A stretch of DNA of 6,456 bases, taken from the NCBI GenBank assembly GCA_964508975.1, contig CAZDVQ010000104.1, positions 1-6,456 of the forward strand. The letters run 5' to 3'. Below the pieces are notes generated by a model, which saw only the letters and a program-made list of their open reading frames with translations, was not told where the DNA came from and made no database searches. The translations under genes were made by a program, and so were the position numbers. Origin of the DNA: CAZDVQ01 sp964508975. Its GTDB lineage: Bacteria; Bacteroidota; Bacteroidia; Chitinophagales; Saprospiraceae. Shown here in pieces: positions 1 through 6,096 of the stretch; the first letter of the stretch is position 1; each line of letters begins with the position of its first letter.

Positions 1-37
1 TTTTGTAAAAATTCTTTTCAAGTACCTCTAGCCAAAA

Positions 38-255
38 ATGTGTCCTAATCGTAGCTTTTCGGCGGAGGGGTGGATGCGCACAGGGTGTTTTACACCCTGT
101 AGCGCAGACGGGGTGGTTATAAAACCCTGAAAAATTAACGCTTTTGGCATCGCGCTAGTGATGCGGAGGCGTGGCCCGCAGGGCCAGACCGCGAAGCGGG
201 CCGAGCGAATAGCGAGCGCCGTAGCGTAACGGCGACGCAACGCGGCGCAGCGCCC
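38..255 (-). repeat. Modular GC-rich palindromic repeat element, left copy
   Basis: This is a non-coding element lying 23 bp beyond the stop codon of the M43 protease gene. Read on the minus strand it opens with GGGCGC (255-250) and then carries blocks that recur in the same order on the plus strand at the right end of the window. They are 220-196 (24 of 25 bases shared), 192-165 (28 of 28 shared), AAGCGTTAATT (143-133), TTTTTCAG (134-127), TAACCACCCCGTCTGC (119-104), GCATCCACCCCTCC (77-64) and GCTACGATTAGGACACAT (55-38). The second block contains the hairpin TGGCCC-GCA-GGGCCA (172-186). The segments between blocks differ between copies. It is probably a dispersed intergenic repeat and may also end transcription of the protease gene; both points are inference. 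The remaining bases, 1-37, hold nothing I can recognise. Confidence 0.8.
76..105. repeat. Strong hairpin inside the left repeat copy
   Basis: GCGC plus ACAGGGTGT (76-88) pairs with ACACCCTGT plus GCGC (92-105) across a 3-nt loop, giving a 13-bp stem with one bulged A at 101. It occupies the variable slot between two blocks shared with the right copy, where the matching slot (6279-6304) holds a different and less regular sequence. It may be an interchangeable hairpin module or a transcription terminator. No run of T follows directly on either strand, so a classical intrinsic terminator is not clear. Confidence 0.6.
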
Positions 256-278
256 AAAAAATCTTTAAATTATATTGC

Positions 279-1799
279 TTAATGCACTACCACCCGCTGT
301 ACTTGCTGGCTATTGCCCACTTTTACTTGCAGGAGGTAAATGCCCGAGCTCAACGCGTTGGTGTCAATTTGTAGCGTGGTTTTAGGCGCATCCATACGGA
401 AGGTCTCGCCGTAGGCGAGCTGGCCCAAAGCGTTGTACAAACTGATGGTAATAGGCTCCTCGCTGCTGCTTTCAATTTCTAGGTTCAAGGCTTGCTTGGC
501 CGTAACCGGATTGGGGTAAACCTTGATATAGGTATCTGTAAGGGATTGATTAATACCGGTTTGTGTTTGGGCCGTGAAGAAACTATTGGCCGTGTAATCG
601 GCACAGAAGTAGCCTTGGTTAAATGGCTTAACCCGCCACAAGTAACGCCAGTTGGCAGGCAGTGCGGTAAAGTTGTATGAGGACACGAAGAAGGTGTCGG
701 TGGTAACGATTTCTTGCAGCAAGGAGCCCGTGCTGTTACGCGCTACTTGCAATACATAATGCGTTGCTCCCGGCACGCTGTTCCAACGGAATGTAACGCC
801 GCCGCCAGGTATAACCGCGTTGGGCGCTGGATAAATACCTGTAGGACTGGCCGTTATGGGCTGTCGGAACGGATTCTGGTTGGCCAACAAGTTAGCCCTT
901 TCATTTTGCAGGTAGGCCCGCATGAGGTTTATCTGATCGGCAGAGAAATACTGCTGGCACACATCGTCGGAGTACGACATGATAAGGCGGCCATCTGAAC
1001 GGAATGTGGTGCCGTTGGGGTCGGTTTGCAGAACGGAACTCTGTTGCTGGCCGTTACAGGTCCAGCGCTGCGCGATATAGTCGGCCTGGGTATCGCAAAG
1101 CCTATCCGCAGCCGTGAGGCAATTGCTGCGGTCTACAAACTCTACCTCGGCTGTGTCAATAATGGTGGTATCGTTACCCCAGAGGGTATCCCAAAAGTTG
1201 GTGTAATCATAGTATACAAACAGCGGCGTGGGCACGGCAGGGTTGTACACCTTGCCTTCCCAGCCCAAAAATGGGTGCTGCACGTTGAAGTAGTGGCCAA
1301 TCTCGTGCGCCCAAGTATGGCCGTCCATACAGCCCGCAGCCATGATGTTGCCCGCGAATTTCATGTTGTAGCCACAGTTGCCCGCGGCATCGGCCACCAC
1401 ATAAGAGTTCATGGTGTTGGGCACGTTGTACTGGAACATGTAGTTGGCACCATCCACAATATCAGAATGGGCGTAAAAACCCGTGTTGTTGATGTATCGA
1501 ATATCTCCCTCGATGAAAAAGTACATACCCGCCGAGTCATAATCCAAGTTCACGCGGCAAAGACTTTCCAACATCTCGCCCGTTGGGTAAAATCCGGTGC
1601 CATTATCCGTTCCAACCATGTGTACCGTCACGGGGATGTACAACATGGTGTTGCGCTCCTGCGGGAAACTCGATGGATCGGCCGTGTAACGCAAATACCA
1701 TTCATCCATATGATCATGGGTTCCACAAGGGTGCGGCTGCTGGGCAATGGCCAGGGCAACTTGGCACAACAAAGCGATGGCGAATAGGAGCTTTTTCAT
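279..1799 (-). CDS. Secreted M43-type zinc metalloprotease with T9SS C-terminal sorting domain
   Basis: A 506-residue secreted endopeptidase. Residues 1-20 form a signal peptide (MKK, a hydrophobic run, then AIAQ). The zinc site HEIGHYFNVQH lies at 165-175, with His165, His169 and His175 as predicted ligands and Glu166 as general base. IMSYS (273-277) is the Met-turn, with Met274 and nearby Tyr276. Together with DRLCDTQAD (232-240) this fits the M43 pappalysin/cytophagalysin branch of metzincins. The eighth position of the zinc motif is Asn172 instead of the classical Gly. Residues of about 315-412 look like a fibronectin-III or similar beta-sandwich domain. Residues of about 424-506 (VYPNP, LYNALGQ, LSSGIYLLQV) form a type A T9SS sorting tail, which in this system is normally removed as the protein is exported or anchored at the surface. 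The start is supported by the signal peptide. The gene is 410 bp from its upstream neighbour and is probably transcribed alone. The substrate is unknown. Confidence 0.93.
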   Translation of the reverse strand: MKKLLFAIALLCQVALAIAQQPHPCGTHDHMDEWYLRYTADPSSFPQERNTMLYIPVTVHMVGTDNGTGFYPTGEMLESLCRVNLDYDSAGMYFFIEGDIRYINNTGFYAHSDIVDGANYMFQYNVPNTMNSYVVADAAGNCGYNMKFAGNIMAAGCMDGHTWAHEIGHYFNVQHPFLGWEGKVYNPAVPTPLFVYYDYTNFWDTLWGNDTTIIDTAEVEFVDRSNCLTAADRLCDTQADYIAQRWTCNGQQQSSVLQTDPNGTTFRSDGRLIMSYSDDVCQQYFSADQINLMRAYLQNERANLLANQNPFRQPITASPTGIYPAPNAVIPGGGVTFRWNSVPGATHYVLQVARNSTGSLLQEIVTTDTFFVSSYNFTALPANWRYLWRVKPFNQGYFCADYTANSFFTAQTQTGINQSLTDTYIKVYPNPVTAKQALNLEIESSSEEPITISLYNALGQLAYGETFRMDAPKTTLQIDTNALSSGIYLLQVKVGNSQQVQRVVVH

Positions 1800-1831
1800 A
1801 ACGATGATTTATGAACAATGAATATTTGTGG

Positions 1832-2004
1832 GTGCCTCACCCCGCCGCTGCGCGTCGACCCTCTCCCCTGAAACGCTCGTAAACTCGCGTGCGGAGAGGG
1901 TGTAAAGCCGTGTCAGTTGTGTAAGCCCCCTCTCCACAACACGCGGTAGCGTGTGCCCGTGGAGAGGGGTGGCACGAGCGCCAGCTCGTGACGGGGTGAG
2001 GCAC
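1832..2004. repeat. MITE-like palindromic element with 13-bp inverted ends
   Basis: A perfect 13-bp inverted repeat, GTGCCTCACCCCG (1832-1844) and CGGGGTGAGGCAC (1992-2004), bounds a 173-bp segment. Inside it are ACCCTCTCC/GGAGAGGGT (1858-1866 and 1893-1901), CCCCTCTCCAC/GTGGAGAGGGG (1927-1937 and 1959-1969) enclosing ACACGC-GGTA-GCGTGT (1939-1954), and CACGAGC-GCCA-GCTCGTG (1973-1990). The array of nested stems resembles a folded RNA or a non-autonomous mobile element. It sits in the leader region of the M43 protease gene, ending 33 bp before the start codon on that strand, so it probably lies in or next to the promoter. No target-site duplication is evident, and open frames across it are by-products of its base composition. 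Confidence 0.75.
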
Positions 2005-2152
2005 AAAATAGAGCAAAGAGCAGAGTGCGGAGCACCCCGGCCGAGCTTCGCTCGGCCCAACCCCCGCTACCAACGGACGCGCAGCGGCCTGTGCAGTGGA
2101 GGGGGTCGCTGCGCAACAGCGGGGGGAGGCGCAAAATAGAGCAAAGAGCAGA
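1998..2152. repeat. 27-bp direct repeat flanking GC-rich hairpins
   Basis: The 27-bp segments at 1998-2024 and 2126-2152 match at 26 of 27 positions; both contain AAAATAGAGCAAAGAGCAGA. The first overlaps the right end of the preceding palindromic element. Between the copies lie the hairpin GGCCGAGC-TTC-GCTCGGCC (2039-2057) and a nested structure: CCCCCGCT (2061-2068) pairs with AGCGGGGG (2118-2125), enclosing GCGCAGCG (2079-2086) and CGCTGCGC (2107-2114). The layout suggests two tandem repeat modules, each made of a GC-rich palindrome followed by the same A-rich tail. I see no gene here. Confidence 0.75.
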
Positions 2153-2173
2153 AGAATAGGGAGGTAATCCAAA

Positions 2174-2213
2174 CCTAATACCTAATACCTAATACCTAAT
2201 ACCTAATACCTAC
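2174..2213. repeat. CCTAATA heptamer tandem array overlapping the M1 stop codon
   Basis: Five perfect copies of CCTAATA occupy 2174-2208, followed by a partial copy, CCTAC (2209-2213). On the coding strand the unit reads TATTAGG. The TAG stop of the M1 peptidase gene (2212-2210) lies in the partial copy, so the array begins exactly where the protein ends. Because seven is not a multiple of three, the repeated TAG falls in all three frames downstream of the stop. Such short arrays usually change length by replication slippage. Any regulatory role is unproven. Confidence 0.9.
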
Positions 2214-4066
2214 GGCACTAACTCATTATTCTTCCGGTCCACATCGGCCATGCGGCTGTTGGGGTCGATGATAACCTTTTTAATGTCCTTGGCAGCATGA
2301 GCAACTTCCAGCGTGTAGGTTTTGTTGGTCCAGTTCCAATCAGCGGCTACTTGAAGGTTCGGGTGGTGAATTTCAGCCGTTTTAGCGCCGCGCATCAAGT
2401 CGAGCGGGATGGTGTACAAAATTTTGCTACCATCGTTTAACTCAACTTCAAGGTCTACAGGCATGGGCACCAAGCCGATGCGTTGCAGGCTAATCTCGGT
2501 AGTTTTGCCCTTGCCTTTCACCTTTTCAATGGCGTAGTCGATGGTGTAGGTGGTATTCACCCAGTATTCCTTGTACCAGTCAAGTTCAAGGCCCGACTCT
2601 TTCTCCATGATACGGATCATGTCGTTGGGGTTGGGGTGTTTAAATTTCCAAGTTTCAAAATAGCGTTTAAAAGCACGGGCAAACACTTCCTCGCCCATGA
2701 TGTACTCCAACTGGCACAAGAACACAGCGCCTTTCACGTAAGAGCTCAAGCCAAAAGCCATGTTGGTGTTAAAATGGTCGGCATGGGTGCTGAGGGCTTC
2801 TTCCTTGCCAGAGTTGACATAGTAGAAGTACGTTTCAAACTCGCCTTTATTGGGGAATTTATTGCCGTAGTTGAGCACTTCGTTCTGTACCACATTCTCA
2901 GCGAAAGAGGTAAAACCTTCATCCATCCAAGGGTACAAGTTTTCGTTGTTGCCAATGATACCGTAATACCAGCTGTGCATCATCTCGTGCACAGTTACAC
3001 CGAACAAACTTGGGAAAGGCCTACGGCCGGTAATCATGGTACACATGGGGTATTCCATACCGCCATCGCCGCCTTGAATCACGGAGAACTGCTTGTAAGG
3101 ATATTGCCCAAAACGCTCCGATGCAAAGCTGATGGCCTTGGCAGTGTACTCAGGTAGTTTTTTCCAGTTGGGCTCGGTCATCGAGTCGCTCTGGTATAAG
3201 AAGTGTAGGGTCAAGTCTTTGTTTACGGGGTACACGATGTGTTTAAAATCGGGGTCGGCAGCCCAGGCAAAATCGTGTACACGGTCGGCTTTAAACTGCC
3301 ACGACAGTTTTTTCTTGCCTTTGTTGTTCACCGTAACACCTGCGTCTTGGTAGCCGTGGCCAATGTCGTTAGGGTTTTGGAGGTAGCCAGTACCGCCTAG
3401 CACGAAATCGCTATCAATGTGGATGGTCACGTCAAACTCGCCCCAGATGCCGTAGAACTCACGGCCTACGTAGGGGTGCGCATGCCAGCCTTGGTAATCG
3501 TACTCGCACATTTTAGGGTACCACTGTGTCATGGTATAGGCAATGCCCTCGGCATTATCGCGGCCAGAGCGGCGGATTTGAATAGGCACTTGGCTCTTGA
3601 ACTCCATGTAGAAGGTTTGGCTTTGACCGGGCAAGATGGGCTTGGCCAAATCAACCTCCAGGATGGTACCGTTTACTTCAAACTTAGTATCAGCGCCATC
3701 TTGGGTAAGTTTGCTGATTTTATGCCAGCCTTGTTCTGATTCTTTAAGTTGCGACATGCGGGTGGTCTTCTTGTCGGCCAACATCATGCGGGCATCTGGG
3801 TCGGGCAAATAGCTGTTGCGCACGTCCATCACGCTACCGGGCTGGAACGCGTTGAAGTACAGGTGATAGAACACACGGGTCAAAGTATCTGGCGAGTTGT
3901 TGGTATACACCAGGGTTTGTTTACCTTCAAAACAATGTTTTTTTACATCCATGTCGATATCCATGGTGTAATTTACATGTTGCTGCCAGCGGTCGGACTG
4001 TGCCAACATGGGCAAGCTCAACAGGCAAAGGCCCAAAATACCCAGATAACGTGTGGTCGTGTTCAT
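2210..4066 (-). CDS. Secreted M1-family (gluzincin) aminopeptidase-like metallopeptidase
   Basis: A 618-residue protein of the aminopeptidase N / leukotriene A4 hydrolase superfamily, which removes N-terminal residues from peptides using one zinc ion. Residues 1-23 are a signal peptide ending LPMLAQ; with no suitably placed lipobox cysteine, the mature protein is probably periplasmic or released. An N-terminal beta-rich domain covers about 25-270. The catalytic domain has the exopeptidase motif GGMEYP (335-340, in place of GAMEN), HEMMH (360-364) and WMDEG (380-384). His360, His364 and Glu383 are the predicted zinc ligands with the family's usual 18-residue spacing, Glu361 the general base and Tyr443 (SSYVKG) the transition-state tyrosine. 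The C-terminal part is short, and unlike the M43 protease downstream there is no T9SS tail. It starts 38 bp after the nuclease gene stop, so read-through transcription is likely. All key residues are present, but substrate preference is unknown. Confidence 0.93.
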   Translation of the reverse strand: MNTTTRYLGILGLCLLSLPMLAQSDRWQQHVNYTMDIDMDVKKHCFEGKQTLVYTNNSPDTLTRVFYHLYFNAFQPGSVMDVRNSYLPDPDARMMLADKKTTRMSQLKESEQGWHKISKLTQDGADTKFEVNGTILEVDLAKPILPGQSQTFYMEFKSQVPIQIRRSGRDNAEGIAYTMTQWYPKMCEYDYQGWHAHPYVGREFYGIWGEFDVTIHIDSDFVLGGTGYLQNPNDIGHGYQDAGVTVNNKGKKKLSWQFKADRVHDFAWAADPDFKHIVYPVNKDLTLHFLYQSDSMTEPNWKKLPEYTAKAISFASERFGQYPYKQFSVIQGGDGGMEYPMCTMITGRRPFPSLFGVTVHEMMHSWYYGIIGNNENLYPWMDEGFTSFAENVVQNEVLNYGNKFPNKGEFETYFYYVNSGKEEALSTHADHFNTNMAFGLSSYVKGAVFLCQLEYIMGEEVFARAFKRYFETWKFKHPNPNDMIRIMEKESGLELDWYKEYWVNTTYTIDYAIEKVKGKGKTTEISLQRIGLVPMPVDLEVELNDGSKILYTIPLDLMRGAKTAEIHHPNLQVAADWNWTNKTYTLEVAHAAKDIKKVIIDPNSRMADVDRKNNELVP

Positions 4067-4104
4067 GTCGTAATGTGTAATAGTTAGGGGGATGTTTTGC
4101 TGTA

Positions 4105-4695
4105 TTAAGCGCCTTTGCGCTTGTTGATTTCGTCGCGAATCAAGGCTGCTTTTTTATAATCTTCGTTAGCCAAGGCTTCTTGCAGCATTTTCTCGAGGTT
4201 TTGATCGTTCTGGCTGCTGAGCTCGTCTTTCGGTTTCGCAGGTTTATTGCGGATCCGGGCTTCTTGAACTTCTTGCTCGGTTTCGGCCTCGAGTACTACG
4301 CCGGCTTGATCTAGGATAAATTCGTAGGTATAAATCGGGCAATCAAAGCGAACGGCCAAGGCTAATGCATCGGAGGTACGGGAGTCGATTTCAACCAGCT
4401 CGCCATCGCGTACGCACACGAGGCGGGCGTAAAAAATACCTTCCACGAGGTTGCTGATGATGATTTCCTTGAGGTCGACCTGGAACGATAAGAAAAAGCT
4501 CTTGATCAAATCATGCGTGAGCGGCCTGCTGGGCAACATCTGTTCCATGGCCACGGCGATAGCCTGCGCTTCGAATGCACCTATCACGATGGGTAAGCGG
4601 CGTTGTCCGTTCATCTCGCCGAGGACCACCGCATAATTTTGCGATTGTGTTATGCTGTGAGAAAGGGCTACAATCTCCAGTTCTATCTTTTGCAT
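4105..4695 (-). CDS. Bifunctional nuclease family protein (BFN/DUF151 domain plus UVR domain)
   Basis: A 196-residue cytoplasmic protein. Residues of about 1-135 form the BFN (DUF151) domain, recognisable from LPIVIGAFEAQAIA (34-47), RPLTHDL (57-63) and IDSRTSDALALAVR (103-116). After a charged linker, residues of about 165-194 form a UVR motif (LEKMLQEALANEDYKKAA and following), the short helical hairpin found in UvrB, UvrC and Clp-associated proteins, where it mediates protein-protein contacts. The BFN family is named after plant proteins reported to have DNase and RNase activity; activity of bacterial members is poorly established, so the nuclease label is by family only. Length and domain order are those usual in Bacteroidota. 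ATG at 4695 gives the expected start of the BFN domain (MQKIELEIVALS). It probably leads a two-gene transcript with the M1 peptidase. Confidence 0.92.
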   Translation of the reverse strand: MQKIELEIVALSHSITQSQNYAVVLGEMNGQRRLPIVIGAFEAQAIAVAMEQMLPSRPLTHDLIKSFFLSFQVDLKEIIISNLVEGIFYARLVCVRDGELVEIDSRTSDALALAVRFDCPIYTYEFILDQAGVVLEAETEQEVQEARIRNKPAKPKDELSSQNDQNLEKMLQEALANEDYKKAALIRDEINKRKGA

Positions 4696-4731
4696 GTAAT
4701 TTCAGGGGTTGTTACGCGTGGGGTTTGGCTG

Positions 4732-4739
4732 CAAAAATA
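4732..4739 (-). promoter_or_regulatory. Candidate Bacteroidota -7 promoter box for the nuclease gene
   Basis: TATTTTTG, read on the minus strand, matches the Bacteroidota -7 consensus TAnnTTTG exactly and lies 36 bp before the start codon at 4695, which would leave a leader of roughly 30 nt. No TTTG-type -33 box is visible at the usual distance; that position is instead taken by the end of the palindromic element (4754-4763). The short AT-rich motif could occur by chance. Confidence 0.4.
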
Positions 4740-4753
4740 GTTAAAAAAGTGCT

Positions 4754-4916
4754 TAAGTACCCGGGTAGAATTATTGATAGGTAAAAACGCTGCAGATTTT
4801 CTGGCAGACAAGGCGTAAAAATACGGCGTAGTGGTGCCTACGGCGCACTTTTTACAACGAAGTATGCCGGGAAATACGCAAGTTTTTACCATTGCATAAT
4901 TCTGCTCGGGTACTTA
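4754..4916. repeat. 163-bp near-palindromic, MITE-like element
   Basis: The outer arms 4754-4788 and 4882-4916 are inverted copies matching at 29 of 35 positions, beginning with a perfect 10 bp (TAAGTACCCG against CGGGTACTTA) and including AGAATTAT and GTAAAAAC. Inner stems continue the symmetry: GGCAGAC with GTATGCC (4803-4809, 4862-4868; six of seven), GTAAAAA with TTTTTAC (4815-4821, 4849-4855), and CGTAG with CTACG (4827-4831, 4838-4842) around a 6-nt loop. As RNA it would form one long interrupted hairpin. Its right end contributes the TAA stop codon of the nucleoid-associated protein gene, and its left end lies 59 bp before the nuclease start codon. It may end the upstream transcript or be an inserted element. 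The open frame inside it on the minus strand does not look like a protein. Confidence 0.8.
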
Positions 4917-5969
4917 CGATTCCTTATTGAAGTAAACCTTGTAGTAAAACATGCTTTTCTCCTCGTCGTAGCCCCGTTCAATCACCTCCGATTGCTCGTC
5001 GGCGGGGGTATTGAGTTTGATTTCAATCTGCGTATCCAGCTTGATAAGGTTCCTAAACTTCTTCTTCATTTTTTGTACATCTGGCTGACGGATGAAAAAT
5101 CCATCGCTATCATCCGAGATGCCCGAGTCTTCTTTCCAGGCACGAGTGTACGACTCAAACTTGTCGGCCACGGGGATATCCTGTACTACTTCTTGTACAA
5201 ACTCCTCATTATCAAAGGTATCGTGCGAGGTAAAGTAATCCACAGCTTTATTCAAAAATTTCACTTGTTCCGATTTATCGGCTTCACGGGCATACACTTC
5301 CTTCACAAAGTCCTTGCACATGCCCAGGTAATTTCGGGTATAAAAGCCATCGTCCTGAATTTCAGTCAGGCCCAGGAACTCATCTTTCCAGAACTTCGAG
5401 TCGGTGCTTTTCAGGTCAACGCACATGGCCCTAAAACCGTCCTCGGCCTCCACGTTGAGGATGAGGCAAGCTTTATCAATCTTGTTCAGGCTGGTGCCAC
5501 GTTGCACTTCCAGCATAAAATGTTCTTCCTCGTCCTCGGCGAGGATCAGGAAATCGTCTTTCTTCTCGGTCTTGAAAATACCCAGGGCTTGTACCAGTTC
5601 GTCTTCCACCAGCACATCCTCGAAAAAGGCTACGTACAGCTCTCCTGCTTGCACTTGTGGGTGCGTGGAGGTGTTGTACAGGTGTTTGAGGATGTTCACC
5701 GATTGTTCGTGGAGGTCGTCCACTTTATCAAAAATATAACCCGCGTAGGCGAACACCTCGTTCATGTTGAGGTTCGTCTCGTGGTTAAAGCGGTAAATCA
5801 TATCGCGGTTAAACGAGCCTAGGAAAAAGGTCGTCAGCATCGAGGTAAAGTCCTCATCATCAAGGGCAAACAGTTCGCGGCCAGCGCGGTAGCCTTCTTC
5901 GCGGCCAGCATTGCCCACAATGTGTAGCGCCATGGCCTGCAATTTGGCCTCGGTAAATTCAATGTTCAT
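4914..5969 (-). CDS. Nucleoid-associated protein, YejK/NdpA (37-kDa) family
   Basis: A 351-residue acidic cytoplasmic protein without signal peptide or membrane segment. Overall layout matches the YejK/NdpA family, whose E. coli member associates with the nucleoid and is about 335 residues long. Visible pieces include the N-terminal helical region with GNAGREEGYRAG (19-30), the central LYVAFFEDVL (111-120) and LILAEDEEEHFMLEVQRG (141-158), LNKIDKACLILNVE (161-174) and the C-terminal FRNLIKLDTQIEIKL (305-319) with YYKVYF (342-347). The length is normal, so the C terminus seems complete even though the stop codon belongs to the adjoining palindromic repeat. ATG at 5969 is followed directly by a plausible N-terminal sequence. 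The nearest downstream gene is 218 bp away, so it is probably a separate transcript. Assignment is by sequence recognition; the DNA-binding role is carried over from the family. Confidence 0.85.
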   Translation of the reverse strand: MNIEFTEAKLQAMALHIVGNAGREEGYRAGRELFALDDEDFTSMLTTFFLGSFNRDMIYRFNHETNLNMNEVFAYAGYIFDKVDDLHEQSVNILKHLYNTSTHPQVQAGELYVAFFEDVLVEDELVQALGIFKTEKKDDFLILAEDEEEHFMLEVQRGTSLNKIDKACLILNVEAEDGFRAMCVDLKSTDSKFWKDEFLGLTEIQDDGFYTRNYLGMCKDFVKEVYAREADKSEQVKFLNKAVDYFTSHDTFDNEEFVQEVVQDIPVADKFESYTRAWKEDSGISDDSDGFFIRQPDVQKMKKKFRNLIKLDTQIEIKLNTPADEQSEVIERGYDEEKSMFYYKVYFNKES

Positions 5970-6007
5970 GTAGCAAATGATATTTCCGCGAATATAGCGA
6001 ATTGGTG

Positions 6008-6017
6008 GGAATATTCC
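6008..6017. promoter_or_regulatory. Perfect palindrome upstream of the nucleoid-associated protein gene
   Basis: GGAATATTCC is a perfect 10-bp palindrome lying 38-48 bp before the start codon at 5969, where an operator could act. There is a single copy and I know of no regulator for it. Around it, 5970-6096 is AT-rich leader DNA with no gene; TATATTCG (5996-5989, minus strand) resembles a -7 box with one mismatch. Confidence 0.2.
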
Positions 6018-6096
6018 GGGTCTGGGTTTCAGCCAGCGCTCGTGTACCGCCTAAAACATCATTTATTCATTTTATCCTTTGTTCATTTTTCCTTTT

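Noticed and set aside
28..240. Minus-strand 70-codon open frame
   Set aside because: It lies entirely in the left modular repeat, whose GC-rich blocks recur at the right end out of any shared frame, and the translation shows no protein character.
1026..1787. Plus-strand 253-codon open frame
   Set aside because: It is antisense to the M43 protease gene, which has a signal peptide, zinc motif and sorting tail; the plus-strand translation has no recognisable domain.
1837..2172. Overlapping minus-strand open frames of 73-111 codons between the peptidase genes
   Set aside because: They run through inverted and direct repeats; Cys-, Arg- and Pro-rich composition reflects the GC-rich palindromes rather than a coding sequence.
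2174..2213. Heptamer array as a CRISPR-like array
   Set aside because: The units are 7 bp and directly adjacent with no spacers, so this is a simple tandem repeat.
2483..3157. Plus-strand 224-codon open frame
   Set aside because: It is antisense to the M1 peptidase catalytic domain and is a by-product of that gene's codon use.
4683..4892. Minus-strand 69-codon open frame between the nucleoid-associated protein and nuclease genes
   Set aside because: It is mostly the 163-bp palindrome and overlaps the nuclease start; no family resemblance.
4992..5822. Plus-strand 276-codon open frame
   Set aside because: It is antisense to the nucleoid-associated protein gene, which is full length and recognisable; the plus-strand product is not.
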